In this document: one piece after another, positions 16,258-23,181 of the stretch
Layout of the letters: each line of letters begins with the position of its first letter
Numbering within the stretch: position 1 is the stretch's first letter
Source: Nodularia sp. (in: cyanobacteria)
GTDB lineage: Bacteria; Cyanobacteriota; Cyanobacteriia; Cyanobacteriales; Nostocaceae
Assembly (NCBI GenBank): GCA_007692755.1
Contig: REBL01000058.1
Span: 1 to 38,801, forward strand
Reading direction: 5' to 3'
DNA: 38,801 bases
The notes under the pieces: model-generated
Told to the model about the DNA's origin: nothing
What the model saw: the letters and a program-made list of their open reading frames with translations, nothing else
Database searches by the model: none
Program-made: the position numbers and the translations under genes

Positions 16258-17394
16258 GTGACTTTAACAAAAATTCCCCCTGGACAACAAATAACTCGTA
16301 CACAACAATTTGGACTAAATTTAGTTTCCAGGCTAAGTGGTGGACGAGATGTGATCTTGGCAATTGATTTGACAGAAAGCGTCGGCTTAAATAACGAAGG
16401 TCGGATTCGCTTGCGTCAAATAGTTGAAGATAGCATTAAACCGGGAGATTACATCTACATTGTTCCTTTCGCTCAAGATGTAGTTTTAGGAGAGGTAACA
16501 TCTAATATCAATCCTTTAGGAACCCCGATTAAATATAGTCATAACAGCCCAGAAAATATTGCAAACATCTTAGCAAAAATCCCCTTAACATCTGATAGCA
16601 ACTATTACGGTACAGATATTCAGCGCGCCGAATTAACGATTTATCAAGGTATTGCTCAGATTAATCAAAATCGCCTCCAAAAAAATCAAGCAATTAAGCC
16701 CCAGTCTGTTGTGTGGTTAACAGATGCACCTTTATTTACGGAACCGGGGATTACTTCAAAAGTATGGATAGAAACCCCTGCTGATAGTCCATTGAGGATT
16801 GCTGATTCTCCAGAAAGTCAAGAGCGCCATGCTTGGATGAAAATTTTACCTATTCACAAGCGATCGCTCTCTATCACCACCCCAGAAAATAAACCATATA
16901 CATTAGCTGTCTATGATATTTATCCCACAGTTCAGGAATTTTGTACACCCGCACCAGGTAATCAAGAAACTTGCTTAATTAATCCTTATTTAAAGCAACA
17001 GTTATGGCTTCCTAGTACAATTTTACTATTAATACTTGCCAGTTTATTTGGAGGTGCGATTAAATTACATCGATTGCGTCGAAAATGGGAACTGCATATC
17101 TACGTTGAAGAACATGAAGAACAGATATGCAGATTAAAAAATCATCAAAGAATCGCCATAGGTGAAGACGATGAAAATTGTACAGATGTCATCGACTGTC
17201 CAGGTACAAAAGTTAGAGGATACCTAGAACGTAAAGGAGAAAAACTTTATTTAGTACCTAATAAACTAGACGCTATTCATTATAACGGTCGGGAAATCAC
17301 AGCCCGCACCTTAATATCAAATTCTAAAATGAGGCTAAATTTTCCAGATAATCCCCAGCGCGACTACGAGATAACCATTCAAATTAAAAAATAG
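16258..17394 (+). CDS. Membrane-anchored von Willebrand A protein with FHA-like tail (cassette gene 1)
   Basis: A 378-residue protein. Residues 30-210 are a vWA domain with a complete MIDAS metal site: D37, T39, S41 (DLTES), T119 (YGTD) and D156 (VVWLTDAP). One membrane helix follows at about 250-270 (LPSTILLLILASLFGGAIKL). The last ~100 residues are soluble and have a beta-rich pattern (HQRIAIGED... VRGYLERKGEKLYLV...IHYNGREI) that looks like a degenerate FHA domain. It starts with GTG; an in-frame TGA lies just upstream (16252). No signal peptide. It ends 18 bases before the tubulin-like gene and so probably acts as its adaptor at the membrane. Confidence 0.78.
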   Translation: MTLTKIPPGQQITRTQQFGLNLVSRLSGGRDVILAIDLTESVGLNNEGRIRLRQIVEDSIKPGDYIYIVPFAQDVVLGEVTSNINPLGTPIKYSHNSPENIANILAKIPLTSDSNYYGTDIQRAELTIYQGIAQINQNRLQKNQAIKPQSVVWLTDAPLFTEPGITSKVWIETPADSPLRIADSPESQERHAWMKILPIHKRSLSITTPENKPYTLAVYDIYPTVQEFCTPAPGNQETCLINPYLKQQLWLPSTILLLILASLFGGAIKLHRLRRKWELHIYVEEHEEQICRLKNHQRIAIGEDDENCTDVIDCPGTKVRGYLERKGEKLYLVPNKLDAIHYNGREITARTLISNSKMRLNFPDNPQRDYEITIQIKK

Positions 17395-17412
17395 TATTTC
17401 AGGAAACATCTT

Positions 17413-20400
17413 ATGAACTCAGCAGCTACCAATGATCAGCAATACCGGGGAATAAATCGCACAATTTGTATAGGATTGGGTGGTACAGGAAGAGATGTTT
17501 TAATGCGAATTAGACGGTTAATTGTTGACCGATATGGAAATTTAACTAACCTCCCGATTATCAGTTTTGTTCATATTGACACTGACAAAGCCTCAACTCA
17601 AGTTACTGGTATTCGCACAGGTAGTATTTATCATGGTGTTGATCTGAGTTTCCGCGAAGCCGAAAAAGTCACCGCTACAATGTCATCGAAAGAAGTGACT
17701 ATGTTTGTAGAAGGAATAGAAAGACGTTCAGAATATACTCAATATGGTCCTTATGACCATATTGGTAGATGGTTTCCGCCTCAGTTATTAGGAAATATCA
17801 AAGCAATTGAAGAAGGTGCAAAATGTATTAGACCAGTTGGAAGGTTGGCATTTTTCCACAATCACTACAAAATTCAATCAGCCATTGAAAACGCCGAAAG
17901 ACGTACTAGAGGACACGAGTCTTTTTTACTAAAAGCAGGTTTAAAAGTAGAAGCAGGATTGAGTATTTTTGTAGTCGGTTCCCTGTGTGGTGGAACCGGG
18001 AGTGGGATGTTTTTGGATACTGCTTATACTTTGCGACATATTTATGCTGACCAAGACGCTAAACTTTTTGGTTATTTAGTGATTAGTCCGGAATTGTATG
18101 GCAACACTTCCAGTATGAATGCTAACACTTATGCCGCCCTGAAAGAATTAAATTACTATAGCAGTCCTGGTACAGAATTTGCAGCTTGTTACGATATTCA
18201 AAATCCAGTTTATTTCCAAGAAAAACGTCCACCATTTGATTATTCCTATTTAGTTTCTAATCAAACAGGCGGCGAATACACAATATTAACACAAGGCAAA
18301 TTATGTAATGTAATTGCTCATAAAATAGCTTTAGATTTCAGTAGTGAATTAGCGCCAATGATTAAAAGTAATAGAGATAATATCTCAAAATATCTTACCG
18401 ATTGGGATAAACACCCACGTCCCAATAGTCAGCGCTATCTAACATTTGGATTAGCCGCGATTTATTTCCCCCGTGATATCGTTATCCAAATTTCCTTAAA
18501 TCAAGTTAGTTTAGAATTAGTCAATTTCTGGTTAAATGGTAAAAATCAAAGTCCAGATCCCTTGAATTTACTAGAGCAATTTCTCATTCAGTATCATTGG
18601 CATAATGATTTAGCTACCAGAGATGGTTTAACTACTAAATTAGCAGAAACTGTCCAAGAATCTAACAATACATTTAATAGTAGTATTAACGCTTGGAGAA
18701 TTAGACTAGAGCGATTAATTTCTCAATGTCAAAATAAAGATGACCGTCAGAGTATTCGCCAAAAGTTACCCAGAGACTTCCGCGAACAATTTCGCAAAGT
18801 TCAGCCAGGTGAAACTGAAAGCAGTAGGGGAATTTGGTTAACACGATTAATCCAAGCTTCTCCTCAACTTACTAAAGAACTTCAAAGTAATATTGATGAT
18901 TATCTCAGTCAATTACTCACCCCCACAGAACCTAACTTTTCCATCAAAAGTAGCCGCGACTGGTTGGATGCGTTGCAACATGAACTAAATAATTATCAAC
19001 ATAATTTACAATCAGCAATTACAGGTTTGGGTAACAGTAAACGATTGGAAAATATAGAAAAATCTTGGCGAGATACTGAACAGATGATTGCAGATATTGA
19101 GGATAAATTGGGGATTCCCTTCTTAAATACCAAAAATACTCAATTCCAAGCAGAAACTAAAAGAGGGTTGCAGGAAATTTGCAAAATTATTAAGCATAAT
19201 TTTGAATTAACAGTATTTCAAGAAATACTCAAGACTGTGAATACATTGCGGAAATATGTTCAAGATAAAAATACTCAAATGACTGCTTTTAGTAGTTTGG
19301 TAGAAGATGTCAAAAATATTTATGAAAAGCAAGATAGAGACTTACGACAGTTGAATTTTGATGAAATAAGTGGTGAAGCTATGTTTGACCATGAGGATAT
19401 TGAACGCTGTCACCAAACTATGTTACCAGAAGATGATGTCCTTTCCCCTTTGGTATTGGTGAGTTCAACAATTACAGAACAAACTGGTAGGGGAAATTCT
19501 TTAGCAAGTTTTATTGATAAAGAACGCACTACTCAAGAACTGTTAAAAGCAGACATTGATGTGAAGGTTGACAGTATATTTTCTTTGCGCGGTAGTAATA
19601 TTGTCAAATCAGTGATTAAACGCTTTATCCAAAACTACTCCACAGCGCGTTCAACTCGTTTAGCCCAAATTATGCAGGAAGCTGAACTACTGCTGCGTTT
19701 AAATTTAAGTGACCCCTATTTTCGTGATGATGAAGCTAAAAGTAGTAAATTAGTTGGATTTAAGGATACAGATGAATTAGAAGTGAGACAGTTTAGAAGT
19801 CTGCTGACTCAGGATTTAGGTGTTTCCCCAAATGTCTTAAAATCAATGCAAGCTGATGATGAAATTTTATTTTTGAATGAGTATGCTGGGTTTCCTCTGA
19901 GATTGATTAGTAATTTGGAAAGGATGAGAAACTATTACTTGAGAGAAGAAAATTTGGCGACATCTTTCTTGCATAATGATTCTCGTGTTGTTTTTCCTGA
20001 TATCATTCCCCCAGATGCGATAACTATAGAACAATTGGAAGATGTCTTCTACCCTTGTTTAGCTTTAGAACTGTTGCAAAAGAATCCGCAAAATCAGCAA
20101 TTAGAATTTAAATATTATGATGACCTGCGTGATGATGATTATATAGCTGCTCTTAGTTCAGAATGGGGTCAAGCTTTAGAAGAACTTGCTAACCGTCAGG
20201 ACATGAATACAGCTTTACAAGAGATTTTAGATCAGGAAATTGCTGTTATAGAAAGACAGCCTGAACTTTGGCAAAGTGAATATTTACCTAAACTGAGAAA
20301 ATTTCTGAAAGAAGTTGATTCGTTATCAAATGAACATCCCAATTCTCCTTATAAAATAGCAGTTATTGGCAGTAATAACCCTGCAACCAAGGAGGGAATT

Positions 20401-20475
20401 ATTATTCGGTTTCGTCGAAAAATGAATGAACAATTTAATGTGCCAATGCAACAACTTCCTCCACATAAAAATTGA
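17413..20475 (+). CDS. Large tubulin/FtsZ-like GTPase (cassette gene 2)
   Basis: A 1020-residue protein whose first ~350 residues form a divergent tubulin/FtsZ-like GTPase (Pfam Tubulin_2 type). It has ICIGLGGTGRDVLMRIRRL (18-36), HIDTDKAS (54-61) and the tubulin signature GSLCGGTGSGMFLD (189-202), equivalent to GGGTGTG in FtsZ. The remaining ~650 residues are mostly helical, with coiled-coil-like stretches (520-650, 930-1000). No membrane segment. It is much longer than FtsZ (428 residues here). Codon and base use is AT-rich and there is no HIP1 site in the gene. Its neighbours are a vWA membrane protein and MotA/MotB-like genes. The function is unknown to me. Confidence 0.85.
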   Translation: MNSAATNDQQYRGINRTICIGLGGTGRDVLMRIRRLIVDRYGNLTNLPIISFVHIDTDKASTQVTGIRTGSIYHGVDLSFREAEKVTATMSSKEVTMFVEGIERRSEYTQYGPYDHIGRWFPPQLLGNIKAIEEGAKCIRPVGRLAFFHNHYKIQSAIENAERRTRGHESFLLKAGLKVEAGLSIFVVGSLCGGTGSGMFLDTAYTLRHIYADQDAKLFGYLVISPELYGNTSSMNANTYAALKELNYYSSPGTEFAACYDIQNPVYFQEKRPPFDYSYLVSNQTGGEYTILTQGKLCNVIAHKIALDFSSELAPMIKSNRDNISKYLTDWDKHPRPNSQRYLTFGLAAIYFPRDIVIQISLNQVSLELVNFWLNGKNQSPDPLNLLEQFLIQYHWHNDLATRDGLTTKLAETVQESNNTFNSSINAWRIRLERLISQCQNKDDRQSIRQKLPRDFREQFRKVQPGETESSRGIWLTRLIQASPQLTKELQSNIDDYLSQLLTPTEPNFSIKSSRDWLDALQHELNNYQHNLQSAITGLGNSKRLENIEKSWRDTEQMIADIEDKLGIPFLNTKNTQFQAETKRGLQEICKIIKHNFELTVFQEILKTVNTLRKYVQDKNTQMTAFSSLVEDVKNIYEKQDRDLRQLNFDEISGEAMFDHEDIERCHQTMLPEDDVLSPLVLVSSTITEQTGRGNSLASFIDKERTTQELLKADIDVKVDSIFSLRGSNIVKSVIKRFIQNYSTARSTRLAQIMQEAELLLRLNLSDPYFRDDEAKSSKLVGFKDTDELEVRQFRSLLTQDLGVSPNVLKSMQADDEILFLNEYAGFPLRLISNLERMRNYYLREENLATSFLHNDSRVVFPDIIPPDAITIEQLEDVFYPCLALELLQKNPQNQQLEFKYYDDLRDDDYIAALSSEWGQALEELANRQDMNTALQEILDQEIAVIERQPELWQSEYLPKLRKFLKEVDSLSNEHPNSPYKIAVIGSNNPATKEGIIIRFRRKMNEQFNVPMQQLPPHKN

Positions 20476-20538
20476 GTAAGTCAAAAATCTATTGTGGGTG
20501 AGATAGTAGATACTCATCCCTTGTCATCTACTGATAAT

Positions 20539-20655
20539 ATGGGAATATTGCGGTTAGCTTTGGAAAATCTCAAACAATATTTAGCTGATAATTTGATTAC
20601 TCCAGAAGATTACGAGCGTGAAAAGAGAAAAATTCTTGATCAATACTCAATTTAA
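20539..20655 (+). CDS. SHOCT-like micro-protein (cassette gene 3)
   Basis: A 38-residue frame, MGILRLALENLKQYLADNLI followed by TPEDYEREKRKILDQYSI. The pattern 'Leu-rich helix, then D-x-L/I-I-T/S-x-E-(D/E)-(F/Y)-x-x-x-K' is that of SHOCT domains, short oligomerisation or targeting helices. The frame is open back to GTG 20494 (53 residues), so the start is uncertain, and no strong ribosome site is visible. It lies in the 255-base gap between the tubulin-like and MotA-like genes. Confidence 0.5.
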   Translation: MGILRLALENLKQYLADNLITPEDYEREKRKILDQYSI

Positions 20656-20730
20656 TCTCATTTATTGAGTGGTAAATATTCATCGTTATTTGCTCATTTT
20701 CTCACACTATTCAATATCTAGGGAAGTATT

Positions 20731-22317
20731 ATGCTACCAATATTAGGGGATTTGATTTTTGTCACCCTTGTAATCATTGTTTTACCATCGATAATTACAA
20801 TCCTGTTTCGCTTTGCTTTATATCAACATTTGCAAAGTTTAGCCAAGGAAATCCAAAGACTAATCCATAATAAACCACGGGGATTAAAAGAAACAAAAAT
20901 AATCGCTACACTAGAAAGCAGATTTCAGCGAGCTAGTAGTCAGTTAGACCAAGTTAATACAGCAGCATTAATCGACCAAGTTTATAGTCAAGAAAAGATG
21001 AAAATATTTTCTCTTGATCAAATTGATTATTTTTGTCGAATTATGCCAAATTTGCTCTTGGCTTTTGGCTTAATTGGTACTTTTATTGGGATAACTTTTA
21101 ATTTATATACTCTTAGTCAAACTATTAATCAAACTAATGCTGCTGATATTAGTGGTTTGGTTGAGCAATTAAAAAAACCATTGGAAGGAATGAGCATTGC
21201 TTTTGTTACAAGTTTGACGGGATTGTTCTTTAGTGCATTATTAACAATAGTTAACTTTAAATTTAATACTAGCGCTCTGAAATATCACGTTCTGAGTTCT
21301 TTAGAAGATTATTTAGATAATATTTATCTGCCTAAAGTACAGGGTGATAATCGACTTGATAAAATAGTTAATAAAATGGTATCCCAGCAGGATGAGTTTT
21401 TAACTAGATTTGGTGATACCGTGCGGGATGCTGTAGAAAAGTCTATGGGTAAGGTAGCACAACAAATAGCCGAAGGTAATCAGGAAGTTACAGATTTAGC
21501 TAGGCAAGTTTATGAGAGATTTACGGATGCTGCTGGGACTATATCTGGTGCTGCTAGTGAATTTGAGACTGCGATTCATCAACTCAATGCTAAAGCCTAC
21601 ATATTTAAAGAATCTGCGGAAATATTTGCCAATAGTCAATTTCCGGAAAAGTTATCAGCAGCCAGCACAAATTTAACGCAGACACAAGAGAGATTTTCAC
21701 AGTCGGCTGCAAGTTTAGCTAATACAACTCAATCGCTGGAAATGTTCGTTATTGAAATTCAAGAATTGGGAGAAGAAATTAAGGTTGTGAATCACACTTC
21801 AGCCCAAATATTAGAGCTAGAACGAGTTAACCAAAATTCCCTCCGTGAAATTATTCCTCAACTCCAGCAAGGTGCTAACAGTTTTCGCAAAGCAGTTACG
21901 AGACTTGATAAATTAGAGGGTAATATTATAGATAAAGCTGAAAGTTTGCAGGTAATGTCGGTAGATTTAAAACAGTTAATAGATATAGTAAATAATTCTG
22001 CTTTAGAAGTTAATTTGGCAATTCGCAATATATCTCAGCAAATAGATGGTAATCATCAAAATATATCAGACTTATTGGCAAGTGGTAATTCTAGCTTGGT
22101 TACAGAATATAAAAGCATAGGTGATCTGTTATTGGAAGGTGTCAGCAAACAAACAGCAGTAAATCAAGATAATTTACAAAATATAATTACTCATTTGCAA
22201 GAATGTCTTCAGCATCTCAATGATACCAAATATGAAATTTATCACTTGCGTCAGAAAGAAACAACATTGCTATCTGAGCCGCAAGATAAAATAAAAGATA
22301 GCTTTACTCATACCTAA
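20731..22317 (+). CDS. MotA/TolQ/ExbB-like channel protein with long coiled-coil tail, ZorA-like (cassette gene 4)
   Basis: A 528-residue membrane protein. Three membrane helices are visible at about 5-30, 106-127 (LLLAFGLIGTFIGITFNLYT) and 154-176 (MSIAFVTSLTGLFFSALLTI). The last two are the MotA/TolQ/ExbB proton-channel signature. Residues 185-528 form a long helical tail rich in Gln, Asn and Leu, predicted coiled coil. This build (stator helices plus long cytoplasmic tail) is that of ZorA in the Zorya defence system. It lies 17 bases ahead of the MotB-like gene, as in motAB and zorAB pairs. Confidence 0.82.
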   Translation: MLPILGDLIFVTLVIIVLPSIITILFRFALYQHLQSLAKEIQRLIHNKPRGLKETKIIATLESRFQRASSQLDQVNTAALIDQVYSQEKMKIFSLDQIDYFCRIMPNLLLAFGLIGTFIGITFNLYTLSQTINQTNAADISGLVEQLKKPLEGMSIAFVTSLTGLFFSALLTIVNFKFNTSALKYHVLSSLEDYLDNIYLPKVQGDNRLDKIVNKMVSQQDEFLTRFGDTVRDAVEKSMGKVAQQIAEGNQEVTDLARQVYERFTDAAGTISGAASEFETAIHQLNAKAYIFKESAEIFANSQFPEKLSAASTNLTQTQERFSQSAASLANTTQSLEMFVIEIQELGEEIKVVNHTSAQILELERVNQNSLREIIPQLQQGANSFRKAVTRLDKLEGNIIDKAESLQVMSVDLKQLIDIVNNSALEVNLAIRNISQQIDGNHQNISDLLASGNSSLVTEYKSIGDLLLEGVSKQTAVNQDNLQNIITHLQECLQHLNDTKYEIYHLRQKETTLLSEPQDKIKDSFTHT

Positions 22318-22334
22318 TATTTAAATAGAAAAAT

Positions 22335-23030
22335 ATGGCTCGGCGCTTTCGGAATGGTGATGATCATGAGGAACTAAATGTTTCAACTGCCTTTACAGAT
22401 TTGATGTCTAATGCTTTCATGATCCTAATTTTGTTTCTGTTACTGGCTATGGTCAGATCATTTATTAATGATAACGTGGGATTAACAGACACACCGCCAA
22501 TTATTGTAATCCAAGATGAAGGTGCTTATAGGTTTGCTTCAGGGAGTGCAACGATTCCCCCAGCAATGTTTAATTATATTTCTCAACAAATAGTACCGGA
22601 AATCGAAAATAGAACCCAAGAATATAATATTAATGTTGTAGAAATTATTGGACATACGGACGGTCAGCCTAATAGTAATTTGACAAGTAACCTAGACCTG
22701 AATTTAGAAAATGTTGCCAGTGGTGCTTTGCCAGTAGGTAAATTGCAAGCTGGTTCTAATGCTGATTTAGGATTGATGCGTGCTTTGGCAATTGTACAAG
22801 CGCTGCGTAATATTCAGGTGAATGAACAAAGACTCAAGGGTTTGTCGTTCCGTGCTTATTCGGCGGCTCAGTTAATATTACCCAGTGGAGAATTTGCCGC
22901 GATCGCTGGACGCGGGGCTTTGCCCATCGCCGGAGGCGGGGCTTTACCCATCGCACGTCAAGAAGATCAGACACGGCGCAGAATCGAAATCCGTTTTACC
23001 CGGTTGGGGAAAGTGCAAGAAGTAAAGTAG
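22335..23030 (+). CDS. MotB/OmpA-like protein, ZorB-like (cassette gene 5), with repeat-encoded insert
   Basis: A 231-residue protein. A short cytoplasmic N terminus is followed by D22 and a membrane helix (24-41, MSNAFMILILFLLLAMV). The Asp at the helix entrance matches the ion-binding Asp of MotB/ZorB. An OmpA-like peptidoglycan-binding domain follows (VVEIIGHTDGQPN at 101-113, ADLGLMRALAIVQALR, RRRIEIRF). Residues 192-207 (GRGALPIAGGGALPIA) come from a 48-bp GC-rich repeat inserted in frame: removing it joins EFAAIA directly to RQEDQTRRRI, the expected family sequence. It pairs with the preceding MotA-like protein. Confidence 0.85.
   Translation: MARRFRNGDDHEELNVSTAFTDLMSNAFMILILFLLLAMVRSFINDNVGLTDTPPIIVIQDEGAYRFASGSATIPPAMFNYISQQIVPEIENRTQEYNINVVEIIGHTDGQPNSNLTSNLDLNLENVASGALPVGKLQAGSNADLGLMRALAIVQALRNIQVNEQRLKGLSFRAYSAAQLILPSGEFAAIAGRGALPIAGGGALPIARQEDQTRRRIEIRFTRLGKVQEVK
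22908..22955 (+). repeat. In-frame GC-rich repeat inside the MotB-like gene
   Basis: 48 bases made of two near-identical halves (GGGGCTTTGCCCATCGC and GGGGCTTTACCCATCGC). The same repeat family, read on the plus strand, occurs at about 11370-11412 (TCGCCGGAGGCAGGGCTTTG). It inserts 16 residues without breaking the frame. Confidence 0.8.
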
Positions 23031-23181
23031 TTCAATTTTTTGCGAAGTAGAGGTTAATCTTGCCGAACTTTGAAGCAAATAGTAACATTGTGGGATGCAA
23101 TTGCTAGTTGCTGGGCTTAACTTGCCAGCAAGTTAATGCACAATCTTACTCAGCTGCTATTCGGTCTGGGCATAACTCATA

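Noticed and set aside
16258..23030. Calling the cassette a Zorya system
   Set aside because: The stator pair is ZorAB-like, but no ZorC, ZorD or ZorE is present and a tubulin-like GTPase and vWA protein occur instead.
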